A stretch of DNA of 64,000 nt from Bifidobacterium catenulatum DSM 16992 = JCM 1194 = LMG 11043 (GCF_001025195.1 NZ_AP012325.1:992001-1056000); one strand, 5' to 3'. Positions 33,401-45,232 are shown, counted from the first letter of the stretch. The notes: generated from the letters alone by a model not told the origin. Numbers and translations: made by a program.

Positions 33401-33540
33401 ACGATTCATATTCGCTGGGAGGTGTCGCCGTGTATCTCGGCTACGATGCGAATCGCGGTCAGCATTTCGAAAACGATCTGCTTGCAGTAATGCGCAAAGC
33501 CCGCGACGTAACGGAACGTATCTTCTACGGTCTTTCGTGA
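30439..33540 (+). CDS. glnE: bifunctional glutamine synthetase adenylyltransferase/deadenylyltransferase
   Basis: 1033 residues with the two nucleotidyltransferase halves of GlnE: GKLGAQELNYVSDVD at about residue 223 and GRYGGREVNFSSDADVII at about residue 751. Each is followed by LRPEGKDGPLVR or LRPEGKNGPLVR and GRGGL/GKGGLSDVEW. The enzyme adds or removes AMP on glutamine synthetase according to nitrogen state. Start ATG 30439 is internal to a longer open frame; it lies only 20 bases after the metF terminator, so the promoter may overlap that terminator. A weak ribosome site (GAAACC) is noted. Confidence 0.95.
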   Translation: MTSMQHKFGALDLIRAGLQDLDKARTLFDELHNDGIDDDRMRLLLTTLEKACDPDVALSNLVDIIKVVQSQGEDFTNIIADENSFIRLITVLGVSDEMGKLMRFRPELVEAAANDACESHLYNHEQRRAHVLKSVGADPNDHTMPTASLPLAEAATALRKTYRKQLAAIMAQDATANDPITIQPRISTELSDLADAALEGALAIARHEVDGSEHVRFAIIGMGKLGAQELNYVSDVDLIYVVEPADADTNGMTLSRVGTKMATTLQRVCQSVIMGVAEPTLWQIDGGLRPEGKDGPLVRRLESHEAYYEQWAENWEFQALLKARPVAGDSDLGQAYMSMTRPFVWTASKRDNFVYDCQQMRKRVEDLIPNPLKDREIKLGRGGLRDVEFTVQMLQLVHGRSDEALRTSSTLESLQALAEGGYVSRKQAKKLSWDYRFERVLEHRQQMWALKRTHLFPDLGKASAGGLERKRDITIDELNQNIELRRLARAFHLHPEELVNKYDETRREVRHLHMDIYYRPMLPINAGLDDEQVELSTKATQERFESIGFADADAAMRHVTALTAGISRAAKINRILLPAVLQWLGEGQNPDMGLLNWRKLEENFGSESEYLGFLRDSPSAAQRLCHVLSNSRFLGDALNKSVESVTWLGNDESLQPRSRESLNIQTKATLERNAGNINDFANSIRAMRRHEIERIGLAWMSGVIDDEASLAGMTDVYDAAIEASLQWAIRHRINDMQLEQAPAAIAIIGMGRYGGREVNFSSDADVIIIYRPAEGADDTQANLFARKVQEDLRAILQGPTTFEPKIELDMDLRPEGKNGPLVRSYASCEEYYRSWASTWEHQALLRARYAAGDAALAEDFLMNIADPLRYPKIDLTETQIAEIRKLKARMEAERLPRGVRRDRHLKLGKGGLSDVEWTIQLLQLQHAGDNANLRVNGTLQALDELEHRKLISAGDAVVLRKAWRMCTAARNGSYLWSGRVNQADILPDDSYSLGGVAVYLGYDANRGQHFENDLLAVMRKARDVTERIFYGLS

Positions 33541-33549
33541 CGCTCCCGT

Positions 33550-33563
33550 TGAAGCATGCTTCA
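33550..33563. promoter_or_regulatory. 14-bp palindrome between glnE and pyrB
   Basis: TGAAGCATGCTTCA is perfectly symmetric and lies in the 109-base gap. It could be an operator for the pyr operon or a small hairpin after glnE. A TATAGT word at 33602-33607 is a possible -10 for pyrB, without a clear -35. Confidence 0.35.
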
Positions 33564-33649
33564 TGAACACGCGGTGAACTGATGGGGTCTGCATTTCAGG
33601 CTATAGTTGGCTAGGTCACTTCGGGTGGCCACCTTCAACCACAAGTTGC

Positions 33650-34663
33650 ATGAAAGGTGAGCCGTTGTCTTCAGTACTCGAACAGGCGGTTGAAACGCCG
33701 ATGGTCGGAAAAAGTGTCATCACATTAGATGATCTTTCCATTCGCCAGATTCAGGAATTGCTCCACAAGGCGCAGTACATTGATTCTCATCGTAAAGAAG
33801 TGGCGCATGCCTGCGACGGCAGGGTGCTCGCCACTTTGTTTTATGAGCCCAGCACCCGTACGCGTCTAAGCTTTGAAACCGCCATGCTCCGACTTGGCGG
33901 CAAGGTGATCGGCTTCGCCGGCGCCCAGCTCGCTTCCGTGACCAAGGGCGAAACCATTTCGGACACTCTGAAAACCGTGTCCAACTACGTAGACGTGGTG
34001 GCGATCCGCCACCCGAAGGAAGGCGCTGCTCTCGTGGCGTCCCGCGCGGCTTCCGTACCGGTCATCAATGCCGGCGACGGTGGACACATGCACCCCACGC
34101 AGACCTTGGCCGATTTGGCGACGCTGCAGTCGCGCTTCGGTCGCGTGAACAATCTGACCGTCGGTCTGTGCGGCGATCTTACCTTCGGTCGTACCGTACA
34201 CTCCCTGATCGAAACCCTGTGCCGTTTCGGCAATGTGAACTTCGTGTTGGTCAGCCCGGACGAGCTCAAGACCCCACAGTACGTGCTCGACCGTATCAAC
34301 GCCACCGACTCCTGCTCCTACACGGAAGTCAAGGATCTCGTTTCCGTGATCGGCGATCTCGACGTGCTGTACATGACCCGCGTGCAGAAGGAACGATTCT
34401 TCAACGAAGACGACTATCTGCGACTGCGCGACACTTACATTCTCGACGAAGCCAAGATGGCTTACGCCAAAAAAGACATGGCTGTGCTGCACCCGTTGCC
34501 GCGAGTCAACGAAATTGCCGTTGAAGTGGATGACGACCCACGCGCCGCCTACTTCGAACAGGTCAAGAACGGCATGCTCATGCGCATGGCATTGGAAAGC
34601 TCGGTGGTTGGAGACGAACTGCCGGGATACGAACCGCTTGAATCCAAGGAGGTTGCGGCCTGA
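33650..34663 (+). CDS. pyrB: aspartate carbamoyltransferase catalytic chain
   Basis: Up to 337 residues. LFYEPSTRTRLSFE (carbamoyl phosphate loop), HPTQTLADLATLQ and AVLHPLPRVNEI identify PyrB, the first committed step to UMP. The longest frame starts at ATG 33650, without a good ribosome site; TTG 33665 follows GAAAGGTGAG, and ATG 33701 (MVGKSVITLDDL) gives the usual 320-residue length. I cannot choose safely. The stop shares one base with the pyrI start, so the two chains are coupled. It opens the pyr operon. Confidence 0.95.
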   Translation: MKGEPLSSVLEQAVETPMVGKSVITLDDLSIRQIQELLHKAQYIDSHRKEVAHACDGRVLATLFYEPSTRTRLSFETAMLRLGGKVIGFAGAQLASVTKGETISDTLKTVSNYVDVVAIRHPKEGAALVASRAASVPVINAGDGGHMHPTQTLADLATLQSRFGRVNNLTVGLCGDLTFGRTVHSLIETLCRFGNVNFVLVSPDELKTPQYVLDRINATDSCSYTEVKDLVSVIGDLDVLYMTRVQKERFFNEDDYLRLRDTYILDEAKMAYAKKDMAVLHPLPRVNEIAVEVDDDPRAAYFEQVKNGMLMRMALESSVVGDELPGYEPLESKEVAA

Positions 34664-35088
34664 TGGAAGTTACCAGCATTCAGAACGGCATCATCATCGA
34701 CCATGTGCCTGCCGGCACTGCGCTCAAGGTGCTCGAATACCTGAAAATTGATCCGGCTAAGACCAAGCTTGCGCTGATCATGAACACCGACAGCCACATG
34801 TTCGGCACCAAAGACATCATCAAGATCGAAAGCGAAGAGGAAGCCGAAACCATCGACCTTGACGTGCTTGGCCTTGTGGCACGCACCGCAACCGTCGGCA
34901 TTGTGCGCGGCGGCAAAATCGTAGAGAAAAAGCAGCCTACACTGCCGGAACATGTGGTCAATATCATCAAATGCGTGAACCCGCGCTGCGTGACTACCAC
35001 CGAGCCGGCCGTGCAGATGTTCCACCTGGTGCATTCCGACCGTCAGGAATACCGCTGCGACTACTGCGACGAGGAAGCGAAGTTCTGA
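34663..35088 (+). CDS. pyrI: aspartate carbamoyltransferase regulatory chain
   Basis: 141 residues. The allosteric domain begins VTSIQNGIIIDHVPAGTALKVLEYL; the zinc domain holds CVNPRCV and YRCDYCDEEAKF, the four Cys that contact the catalytic chain. ATP and CTP bind the regulatory chain in the E. coli type of enzyme. The start overlaps the pyrB stop (TGATG), which favours equal amounts of the two chains. Confidence 0.96.
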   Translation: MEVTSIQNGIIIDHVPAGTALKVLEYLKIDPAKTKLALIMNTDSHMFGTKDIIKIESEEEAETIDLDVLGLVARTATVGIVRGGKIVEKKQPTLPEHVVNIIKCVNPRCVTTTEPAVQMFHLVHSDRQEYRCDYCDEEAKF

Positions 35089-35091
35089 CCC

Positions 35092-36510
35092 ATGACCCTC
35101 ACCCTTCACGACATCAAGGTTTGGAACACCGGCGAAGTCATCGACCTGATCGTCCCATCCGACACTGATGAAACGGTGGACGCTTCGGTCATGACCATCG
35201 CCCCGGGATTCGAAGATCCCCACGTTCACTTCCGCGATCCGGGACAGACCTACAAGGAATCCATGGTTTCCGGCTGCGCGGCCGCCGCCTCTGGCGGATA
35301 CACGAACGTGCTCATTATGCCGAACACCGTTCCCGCCATGGATGGCGTGAAGGTGACGGCGGAGGAACCGGGCGCCAGCGAAGTGCTTGACGCCGGTTTC
35401 GACACGGTCATCGACTATTTGCAGCATTACGAACAAGCCCATGATGTGACCTTGCCGGTGCGCTATGACCTGTGCGTATGCGCTTCCAAAGGGCGTGCAG
35501 GCAAGGAAGCGACCGACGTGGCCGACTGGGTCGGCTACCTGCCGGAACATGATGACGACAACAAGGATGCCTATCAGCTGTGCCACCCGGTGACTGCCAT
35601 CAGCGATGACGGTTCCGCGGTAACACCGGAAATCCTCGATCAAGTGTTCGACAACGTCAAGGAATCAGGTTTGTACCTGATCGAGCATTGCGAACACCAC
35701 GACACCGGAGCGGTCAACGAGGGTCCCGTATCACGAGAACTGGGCGTACCCGGCATTCCCGAAGACACCGAACTGAGGATCGTCGAACGCGATATCGAGA
35801 TGGCGCGCAAAACCGGCGTGCACGTGCATTTCCAGCATGTCAGCACTGCGATTTCCTTCGACGCGATTCGCAAGGCCAAAGCTGAAGGATTACCGATCAC
35901 GTGCGAAACCGCACCGCACTACATTGCGTTGTGCGATGAAGCGTTGCTGAAATACGGCACGCTCGCCAAGATGAATCCGCCGTTGCGCTCCGAAGAGGAT
36001 CGCAAGGCAACCATCGCAGCCGTAGCTGACGGCACCGTCGATCTGTTGGCCACCGACCATGCACCGCACACCATGGAAGAGAAGGACCTTGGTTTCCTCG
36101 ATGCTCCGAACGGCATCATTGGTCTTGAATGCGCGTATGGCGTATGCCACAAGATTCTTGTGGATGGCGGCTTTATCTCCGACGAACGCTTGATTGAACT
36201 CATGTCGACTGCGCCAGCAGAACTTATGGGTCACATCAAGGCCGACATCACAGCGTTGCTTGACGAATACGCAGACGCCGTCCCCGGAGACGACGACACT
36301 AAACGTGTGCTGGACCTCGGCAAGGTTCCTGCAGAAGACCGCGCGGATCTGGTAGTGCTCAACATCGACGAGAAATGGACCGTGGATCCCGAACGTTTCC
36401 ATTCCTCGGCTCGAAACACCCCATTCGGCGGATGGCAGGTCACCGGCCGGCCGCTCGCCACCATCATCGGTTCGAAACTGGTCTTCAGTCGTATTAACAA
36501 GGAGGATTGA
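35092..36510 (+). CDS. pyrC: dihydroorotase
   Basis: 472 residues, class I dihydroorotase length. APGFEDPHVHFRDPGQT gives the metal HxH motif; EHCEHHDTGA and HFQHVSTAI provide further His ligands; LATDHAPHTMEEK holds the catalytic Asp. It closes carbamoyl aspartate to dihydroorotate. Start ATG 35092 lies 3 bases after the pyrI stop with GAGGAAG upstream. Confidence 0.95.
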   Translation: MTLTLHDIKVWNTGEVIDLIVPSDTDETVDASVMTIAPGFEDPHVHFRDPGQTYKESMVSGCAAAASGGYTNVLIMPNTVPAMDGVKVTAEEPGASEVLDAGFDTVIDYLQHYEQAHDVTLPVRYDLCVCASKGRAGKEATDVADWVGYLPEHDDDNKDAYQLCHPVTAISDDGSAVTPEILDQVFDNVKESGLYLIEHCEHHDTGAVNEGPVSRELGVPGIPEDTELRIVERDIEMARKTGVHVHFQHVSTAISFDAIRKAKAEGLPITCETAPHYIALCDEALLKYGTLAKMNPPLRSEEDRKATIAAVADGTVDLLATDHAPHTMEEKDLGFLDAPNGIIGLECAYGVCHKILVDGGFISDERLIELMSTAPAELMGHIKADITALLDEYADAVPGDDDTKRVLDLGKVPAEDRADLVVLNIDEKWTVDPERFHSSARNTPFGGWQVTGRPLATIIGSKLVFSRINKED

Positions 36511-37472
36511 TGGATCGCCTGATCGAAGCAATCGAAGCCAAGCAGAATCCAAGCGTTGTAGGACTTGACCCGACCGAAGCGCTCGTGCCAGCGCAAATCG
36601 TGGCCAGCTTCGCCGAGGAGATCAGCGAGCAGGTTGAAGATCCGGCGGAAGCACCTGCCATGCAGCTTTCCGTGGCCTTCTTCGAATTCAACCGCGCCAT
36701 CATCGACGCCGTCGCAGACATCGTTCCCGCGGTCAAACCGCAGATCGCCATGTATGAGGCGCTCGGTCCGGCAGGCATCGACGCTTACACCATGACCTGC
36801 GAATACGCCAAGCAGAAGGGATTGTATGTGCTTGGCGACGTCAAGCGCGGAGACATCGGCTCCACCGCAGCCGCATATGCTCATCACCTCAGCGGTGTAG
36901 GATTGGACGACACCGCCTACGATCCATGGCATGAGGATGCGGTGACCGTGAACCCATACCTCGGCACCGATGGCATCACACCGTTCATCGATGCCGCCAC
37001 CGCCAACGACAAAGACATCTTCGTGCTCGTGCGTACCTCCAACCCATCCAGCAGCGAACTGCAGGAACTTGAACTCGCCTCCGGCGAACGCGTATACGAG
37101 CATGTTGCCGATCTAGTGGAAGGTTGGGGCGCCGAAACCATTGGCAAGAACGGCTATTCGCACGTTGGCGCGGTGGTCGGAGCCACCCACCCGGAGGAAG
37201 GTAAGGCATTGCGTGCGCGCATGCCGCACACATTCTTCCTAGTGCCGGGCTACGGTGCCCAGGGCGGTACCGCACAGGGCGTGGCCGGCATGTTCGACCG
37301 CGACGGCATGGGCGCTCTCGTCAACTCGTCTCGAGGCATTATCGGAGCATGGAAGAAGTCCGACAAGTATTCCGAATCCATGAGTGCCGACGATGCTTTG
37401 GACCTGGTTGCCGAATCGGCACGTGAAGCAGCCAAAGACATGCGTGACAATCTGCGTGCGGTCCTGCCGTAA
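36510..37472 (+). CDS. pyrF: orotidine 5'-phosphate decarboxylase (type 2)
   Basis: 320 residues, longer than the E. coli type, matching the second PyrF family of actinobacteria. PSVVGLDPTEALVP at the N-terminus and LGDVKRGDIGSTAAAYA with the catalytic Asp-Lys-Asp set are visible; FFLVPGYGAQGGTA is the phosphate loop. It makes UMP from OMP. ATG 36510 overlaps the pyrC stop and follows AAGGAGG. Confidence 0.95.
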   Translation: MDRLIEAIEAKQNPSVVGLDPTEALVPAQIVASFAEEISEQVEDPAEAPAMQLSVAFFEFNRAIIDAVADIVPAVKPQIAMYEALGPAGIDAYTMTCEYAKQKGLYVLGDVKRGDIGSTAAAYAHHLSGVGLDDTAYDPWHEDAVTVNPYLGTDGITPFIDAATANDKDIFVLVRTSNPSSSELQELELASGERVYEHVADLVEGWGAETIGKNGYSHVGAVVGATHPEEGKALRARMPHTFFLVPGYGAQGGTAQGVAGMFDRDGMGALVNSSRGIIGAWKKSDKYSESMSADDALDLVAESAREAAKDMRDNLRAVLP

Positions 37473-37548
37473 CTTGCCGACTGGCCAACTGTTCAATCTG
37501 AAAGAAAAAACAACCATCAAACCATCGAACGTAACAGAGAGGGAGTTC

Positions 37549-38367
37549 ATGACCACCGCAACAACGTTCGTTCCGACCGTTGCCGAGGCGACTGCGGCAG
37601 GCTTTTTCCCGAGCCGGCATGAAGTCGAGGTCGTTGACAATCGGGAACTGGCCGACGGTGTGTACCGTTTGACGTTCCGTGACGAATACATCGCCAGCCA
37701 TGCAAGGCCGGCACAATTCGTTGACGTATATTCCAACGATCCAAGCAAGCTGATGCCGCGTCCGTTCGGCGTTTGCGAAACCGATGGCGACGAAGTCAGC
37801 CTCATGTTCGCCGTGGTAGGCAAGGGCACCGCCGAATTCGCGCAGCTGAAGCCGGGAGACACCATTCGTGTGATGGGTCCGCTTGGCAATTCGTTCAAAA
37901 CCAAGGAGCCGGCCAATTATGTGCTGGTGGCTGGTGGCCTTGGTGTGCCTCCGCTCGTGCATGCGGCGCAGCATATTGCCGGCGTCGAAGGCGCGGTCAG
38001 CACCGCGGTGTTCGGCTACCGTAATGTGCATTTCGGCGACGAATACGTGGGCAAGTATGCCGACAAGGTGTACAGCATCGACGAGAGCGAAGGCAATGTG
38101 ATTACCCTGCTCGACCGTATCGAAGACGAGTTGCTCGGTGGCGAGCTTAAGCCGGTGATTCTGACCTGCGGACCTCTACCGATGATGAAAGCCGTGGCCG
38201 CATGGGCCGCGAAGCGTGACATGGCATGCCAACTGAGTTTGGAACAGCGCATGGGCTGTGGTTATGGCACTTGCGTGCTGTGCACGGTCGACACGTTGGA
38301 TGGACGTTTGAAGGTCTGCTCCGACGGTCCGGTATTTACTCGTGAACGTTTGGGATGGGGTGAATGA
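37549..38367 (+). CDS. pyrK: dihydroorotate dehydrogenase electron transfer subunit
   Basis: 272 residues, somewhat longer than the 256 of B. subtilis because of an N-terminal extension. PRPFGVCETD is the FAD site, VAGGLGVPPLVHAA the NAD site, and GCGYGTCVLC with KVCSDGPVF gives the [2Fe-2S] Cys set. It passes electrons from PyrD to NAD. Start ATG 37549 after AGAGGGAG; the pyrD start lies 1 base past its stop. A 76-base gap from pyrF contains nothing recognisable. Confidence 0.93.
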   Translation: MTTATTFVPTVAEATAAGFFPSRHEVEVVDNRELADGVYRLTFRDEYIASHARPAQFVDVYSNDPSKLMPRPFGVCETDGDEVSLMFAVVGKGTAEFAQLKPGDTIRVMGPLGNSFKTKEPANYVLVAGGLGVPPLVHAAQHIAGVEGAVSTAVFGYRNVHFGDEYVGKYADKVYSIDESEGNVITLLDRIEDELLGGELKPVILTCGPLPMMKAVAAWAAKRDMACQLSLEQRMGCGYGTCVLCTVDTLDGRLKVCSDGPVFTRERLGWGE

Positions 38368-38368
38368 G

Positions 38369-39319
38369 ATGATCGACGATACCCAGCATGAGAACCTGTA
38401 CGGTTCGTACGAATGGAAGCACTCCACGCAGGTGGCGGGCGTGCCGTGGAAGAATCCGGTCGCCACGGCTTCCGGCACCTTCCAGTATGCGGCGGTCCGC
38501 TGGTTCTACGACGTGAGCCAACTGGGCGCGGTCACCACCAAGGGCGTCTCCCCGGTGCCATGGGAAGGCAATCCCGGCATCCGTACCGCTGAAGGCCCAT
38601 CCAGCAACATCAACGCGGTCGGCCTGCAGAACCCGGGCGTGGACCATTATTTGGAAGACGACCTGCCCAAGCTCAAGGCCATCAACGCTACGGTCATCGC
38701 CAATGTGGCCGGCCACTGCGATGACGACTATGTCGAAGTCGTGTCCAAGCTGAACGATTCGCCTGCCGACATGCTGGAAATCAACGTGAGCTGCCCGAAC
38801 GTGTCCGCCGGAGGTATGAGCGTCGGCACCGATCCGGTGGCATTGAGCCGTCTGATCACCAGACTGCGCAAGCTCACCGACAAGAAGATGATTGTCAAGC
38901 TCACGCCGAACGTCACCGACATCACCGTGCCTGCCCGAGCGGCCGTGGAAAGCGGCGCCGACGCGCTGAGCATGATCAACACACTGCTTGGCATGCGCAT
39001 TAACATTCGCACTGGAGAGCCGATCATCGACCATGTGACCGGCGGCGTTTCCGGACCGGCCGTGCTGCCGATGGGACTCGTGGCCGTGTGGAAGACCCGC
39101 TCCGCATTACCGAAAACTCCGATCATCGGCATCGGCGGCATCGATTCCGGTGAGAAGGCGCTCGAATACCTGTATGCCGGCGCGAACGCCGTGGAAGTCG
39201 GCGCAGCCGCACTGTTCGAACCGACCGCACCATTGCGCGTGGCCCGCGAACTCGACGACCTACTCGACGCACGCCCCGAACTCGCAGACAAGCTCGCCAA
39301 GGGCGAAACTTGGCGCTGA
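38369..39319 (+). CDS. pyrD: dihydroorotate dehydrogenase, class 1B catalytic subunit
   Basis: 316 residues. [12 protein letters not shown] at the N-terminus and [13 protein letters not shown], with the catalytic Cys of class 1 enzymes, identify it; [27 protein letters not shown] is the FMN phosphate-binding end (quoted in parts). With PyrK it forms the NAD-dependent heterotetramer that makes orotate in the cytosol. Start ATG 38369 rather than the upstream GTG 38342. Confidence 0.94.
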   Translation: MIDDTQHENLYGSYEWKHSTQVAGVPWKNPVATASGTFQYAAVRWFYDVSQLGAVTTKGVSPVPWEGNPGIRTAEGPSSNINAVGLQNPGVDHYLEDDLPKLKAINATVIANVAGHCDDDYVEVVSKLNDSPADMLEINVSCPNVSAGGMSVGTDPVALSRLITRLRKLTDKKMIVKLTPNVTDITVPARAAVESGADALSMINTLLGMRINIRTGEPIIDHVTGGVSGPAVLPMGLVAVWKTRSALPKTPIIGIGGIDSGEKALEYLYAGANAVEVGAAALFEPTAPLRVARELDDLLDARPELADKLAKGETWR

Positions 39320-39347
39320 CCTCGATTATTCATCAAAGGAGCATGAC

Positions 39348-40043
39348 ATGACTGAATCCCTCGACCACCGTTTTACCAAGTTCCTGCTGGAAGCACAGGC
39401 ACTGAAATTCGGCGAGTTCACGCTGAAGTCCGGTCGCAAGTCGCCGTATTTCATCAATGCTGGCGCATTCAACGACGGACGTAAGATCGCCACACTCGGC
39501 GCATTCTATGCGGAGAAGATCGCGGCAGAAATCGAAGCAGGCAATCTACCGGACGACATCGACACCATTTTCGGCCCTGCCTACAAGGGCATTCCGCTGG
39601 GCGTCTCCACCGCAATCGCTCTGACTTCCGACCACGGTATGGAAGTCGGCTACACCTTCGACCGCAAGGAGAAGAAGGATCATGGCGACGGCGGCATGAT
39701 GGTCGGCACCCAGTTGACCGACGGTATGAAGGTGCTGCTCGTCGACGATGTGATGACCGCAGGCACCGCAGTACGCGAGGTCATTCCCAAGCTCAAAGCC
39801 GAAGCGAATGTGGAGGTCGTTGGCTTGGTGCTTTCCGTGGATCGTATGGAAAAGACCAAGGATTCCGACATGTCCGCGGTGAAGGCAGTCGAAGCAGAGT
39901 TCGGCTTCCCGGTGTTCGCCATCGCCAATGTGCGTGAGATCTTCGAAGCCGGCCAGCATATCGAAACCGCTGACGGCACCGCGTACGTGACCGACGATAT
40001 CAAGGCCGCTGCCGACGCCTATCTGAAGCAGTATGGCGCCTGA
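39348..40043 (+). CDS. pyrE: orotate phosphoribosyltransferase
   Basis: 231 residues. [20 protein letters not shown] at the N-terminus and the PRPP loop [16 protein letters not shown] are clear. It joins orotate and PRPP to OMP. AAAGGAG precedes ATG 39348, 28 bases after pyrD. It is the last gene of the operon; a strong bidirectional terminator follows. Confidence 0.96.
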   Translation: MTESLDHRFTKFLLEAQALKFGEFTLKSGRKSPYFINAGAFNDGRKIATLGAFYAEKIAAEIEAGNLPDDIDTIFGPAYKGIPLGVSTAIALTSDHGMEVGYTFDRKEKKDHGDGGMMVGTQLTDGMKVLLVDDVMTAGTAVREVIPKLKAEANVEVVGLVLSVDRMEKTKDSDMSAVKAVEAEFGFPVFAIANVREIFEAGQHIETADGTAYVTDDIKAAADAYLKQYGA

Positions 40044-40087
40044 ATTCCATAGGTGAATCGTATAGGATCCTATAGTCGAACATGTAA

Positions 40088-40132
40088 AAAAGTGCCTCGC
40101 ACCAATCGAAAGCATCGGTGCGAGGCACTTTT
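40088..40132. terminator. bidirectional terminator between pyrE and lysR-type gene
   Basis: A 16-bp stem (AAAAGTGCCTCGCACC 40088-40103 with GGTGCGAGGCACTTTT 40117-40132) and 13-base loop, T-rich on either strand. It serves pyrE from the left and the LysR gene from the right. Confidence 0.93.
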
Positions 40133-40169
40133 CATATCTCATAGCAGAGTGCATCCAGTCGATGTGCAC

Positions 40170-41093
40170 TCAGTCGATCAGGTTGTATCCATGGTCGGCC
40201 ACCACCGACTTGAGCTTCTCCAAATAGTTTTCCGCGGCCTTCGACAGCTTTGCACGCTCGTTCGTGATCCAGCCGACCAGCATGGTCTCATCGGTGTCAA
40301 GCGGTACGGTCACGATTTTCTCATTGTTGAGATCGCCGTTATCGATGCCGGTGCACACGGTATAGCCGTTCAGACCGATGATGAAGTTCAGAATCGTCGC
40401 ACGGTCGGTCACGTTGATCTGCTTGGGAGAGTATTCCGGCCAGACCGCCTCTTCGGCGAAGAAGAAGCTGCCCTCCTCGCCCTGCTCGTACTGGATGAAC
40501 GGGAACGGCTTCAGATCGTCCATCGTGACTTTCTTCTTGCCGGCCAGCGGATTGCTGCGCGAAATGAACACATGCAACGGGGCGCGGAACAGTGGATGGA
40601 ATTCCAAATGCTTTTCGCGCAACATCTTGCCGATCACGTCCTTGTTGAAATCGGACAGATAGATGATGCCGATTTCGGAAAGCATGTTCGCCACTTGGTT
40701 GATGATGTCTTTGGTGCGCGTCTCACGAATGGTGAACTCGTATTCGTCGGATTTGATGGAGTTGATCATTTCCACGAACGCTTCGACAGCGAACATGTAA
40801 TGCTGTGTGGACACGGAGCACAGCTGCTTGCGTGGCTTCGCGTTCTTGTAACGTTCTTCGAGCAGCGACGCTTGGTCGAGCACCTGGCGCGCGTAGGTGA
40901 GGAATTCCGCTCCGTCCACGGTCAAGGCGATGCCTTGCGACGAGCGGGTGAAGATCTCGATGCCAAGCTCGTTCTCGAGTTCCTTCACAGATGAGCTCAA
41001 CGCGGGCTGTGACACGTACAGTTCGTGCGAGGCTTCGTTCATGGAACCGCATTCCACGATCTTCACAATATATTTCAGCTGAAGAAGAGTCAT
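40170..41093 (-). CDS. LysR-family transcription regulator
   Basis: 307 residues. The N-terminus LQLKYIVKIVECGSMNEASHELYVSQPALSSSVKELENELGIEIF (quoted in part as SQPALSSSVKELENELG) is the winged HTH of LysR regulators; the rest is the two-lobe effector domain. Its target cannot be read from neighbours: pyrE converges on it, and the region upstream holds only decayed sequence. CysL/CysB- or MetR-like roles in sulfur metabolism are possible, as metE, metF and a second MetE-family gene are close. Confidence 0.9.
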   Translation of the reverse strand: MTLLQLKYIVKIVECGSMNEASHELYVSQPALSSSVKELENELGIEIFTRSSQGIALTVDGAEFLTYARQVLDQASLLEERYKNAKPRKQLCSVSTQHYMFAVEAFVEMINSIKSDEYEFTIRETRTKDIINQVANMLSEIGIIYLSDFNKDVIGKMLREKHLEFHPLFRAPLHVFISRSNPLAGKKKVTMDDLKPFPFIQYEQGEEGSFFFAEEAVWPEYSPKQINVTDRATILNFIIGLNGYTVCTGIDNGDLNNEKIVTVPLDTDETMLVGWITNERAKLSKAAENYLEKLKSVVADHGYNLID

Positions 41094-41467
41094 AAACTCA
41101 GGTTAGAGCCATGTGCTGACTGTGGGGGAGCACTTATACCCTCTTGTCTGGATAGTGGACTACCGATCACACAGATCGAGGATACGGAAAACCAATTGCA
41201 GCAAAGCGAAATAGACGCGGTGCAGCAAGCGGTGACCGCGCAGACGCAGCTTTCCATCGCTCAAGCGTAGATTGACTCCGCATCATCCTAGTTGGTTTCC
41301 GTGCAAGTGTAGATTGACGAGGCCCGCACACAGTTGGAGACCACCAAAACCGTGCTCGACAAAACCAGCCAGATATTCGCTCAATGGAGACAGACCGGCT
41401 TGACGGGTCAGTCTTACACTCAAAAGAGTGTCTCTATCGGAGTGCTCCGTATCGCCATACAAGCAAC
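41094..41467 (+). pseudogene. coiled-coil gene remnant in a gene-free stretch
   Basis: Between the LysR start and the thiC terminator no intact gene is found. Two broken pieces on + read as coiled coil: from 41172 QIEDTENQLQQSEIDAVQQA and on to AQTQLSIAQA, ending at a stop at 41268, and after a gap and frame change DEARTQLETTKTVLDKTSQIF near 41320-41380. These resemble the long coiled-coil stalk of an efflux adaptor or a large FtsX-type permease. No start or ribosome site remains. The family is uncertain. Confidence 0.4.
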
Positions 41468-41518
41468 AAAAAGGGATTGCCCGGCCTTCTACCACACCAG
41501 ACAATCCCGTTCGTCACA
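41468..41518 (-). terminator. terminator of the thiE-thiC gene
   Basis: Read on -, GGGATTG (41518-41512) pairs with CAATCCC (41479-41473) and is followed by TTTTTG. The 32-base loop is large and GC-rich and may contain extra pairing. Confidence 0.7.
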
Positions 41519-41538
41519 AAAACCTACTACAGTTCGGT

Positions 41539-44283
<2,745 letters not shown>

Positions 44284-44392
44284 TTACGATTAATGATTTC
44301 GCGATGCAGGCTGTTTAGCTGACGCGCCTGTTGCGTTGACTCTTACGGATGCCAATTGACGCTGGCAATGCGTGTGTGCTGTGGCACTCATT

Positions 44393-44478
44393 CTCCGCTC
44401 CCTACGATGGTGTTAACCAACAGGTTCAAAGGGTCAGGCATTCGCCTATCTCAGCTCCGTTAGGGGAGCCCCCCTGCT
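44393..44478 (-). promoter_or_regulatory. TPP riboswitch (THI element)
   Basis: On the minus strand the conserved words appear in order: GGAGCTGAGATAGGC, CTGACCCTTTGAACCTG, GTTAACACC and CGTAGGGA. These are the CUGAGA bulge and the pyrophosphate-sensor arm of thiamine pyrophosphate riboswitches. It lies about 215 bases before the thiE-thiC start, leaving room for an expression platform. Binding of TPP should switch the gene off. Confidence 0.95.
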
Positions 44479-44857
44479 TTATGTGTTGGCTATGAACTTA
44501 CGCCCTGCACTGGACGTAACTTTCATCGAAGCCCATAGATGAGTCAGGCCAGTCGTCACTTTCGCATGCATCGTCTTCATCAGTATTACGTCCTTGCCGC
44601 GCAACTCACAGCGAAACTCTCCTTGCAGGCCACTTCGATATGACGGATCGTGTTGATGAGTGTGAGTTGGGTTACTGGTCGGGCAAGCTTTTCTGAGGGG
44701 TATGCCGGAAGCGGCCGGGGAGGCATGGTCAGTGCCGAGGAAGTCGCCGACCATCCGTACGACTATGCCGACACTTTCATCCGCAATACGATGGTGTTCA
44801 CCTAAAATGCTTTGGAAGGGTCTTGGTTGGCGTCGAACGGATGCTGGTCAAGACCCT
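44479..44857. other. gene-free stretch upstream of the thi riboswitch
   Basis: 379 bases between the riboswitch and the end of the ArsC-like gene. No intact gene is supported. On + a short open piece near 44700-44805 (GGMVSAEEVADHPYDYADTF) has protein-like composition and may be a remnant. The promoter for thiE-thiC (minus) must be in the left part. Confidence 0.35.
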
Positions 44858-45232
44858 TTAGAGCTTCATGATGTTCTCTTCGATGTGACGGATAACAGTA
44901 ATGAAAGCCTCATCGTTTTGCCCGGTTGGATCTGACAGATTCCAATTATCGTCGAAAGCCTTGCCGATATAGGGACATCCCACGTCGCAGCCCATGGAAA
45001 TCGCGATATCAGGTTTTGGAATATCCGAAATCAGTTTGGAGTATTGCGTTTTCTCCATGTCGATGCCGTAAAGCTCTCTCATGAGTCGTACGGCATCCTG
45101 ATTGATCTGCGGCTTGGTTTCCACACCTGCGGAATAAAAATCAAAATCGGTTCCGCGTAAATGCTTTCCCAACGCTTCGGCAATCTGGCTGCGGCATGAA
45201 TTATGCACGCAAATAAAAGCCACTTTTCTCAT
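44858..45232 (-). CDS. arsenate reductase/LMW phosphatase-type protein
   Basis: 124 residues from ATG 45232 after GGGGAAGC. The N-terminal loop FICVHNSCRSQIAEA is the C-x5-R active site of the low-molecular-weight phosphatase fold. SMGCDVGCPYIG and LSDPTGQNDEAFITVIRHIEE are typical of the ArsC (thioredoxin-coupled) branch, with Cys residues for the reduction relay. It may reduce arsenate to arsenite. No arsR, arsB or acr3 gene is adjacent, so a general phosphatase role cannot be excluded. Confidence 0.75.
   Translation of the reverse strand: MRKVAFICVHNSCRSQIAEALGKHLRGTDFDFYSAGVETKPQINQDAVRLMRELYGIDMEKTQYSKLISDIPKPDIAISMGCDVGCPYIGKAFDDNWNLSDPTGQNDEAFITVIRHIEENIMKL

Noticed and set aside
38342..38368. 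GTG 38342 as pyrD start
   Set aside because: It would overlap pyrK by 26 bases with no ribosome site, and the added residues do not match the usual start of class 1B enzymes.
44479..44754. Minus-strand 91-aa ORF upstream of the thi riboswitch
   Set aside because: No ribosome site, no recognisable domain and a start unrelated to any promoter; it is kept only as part of the gene-free stretch.
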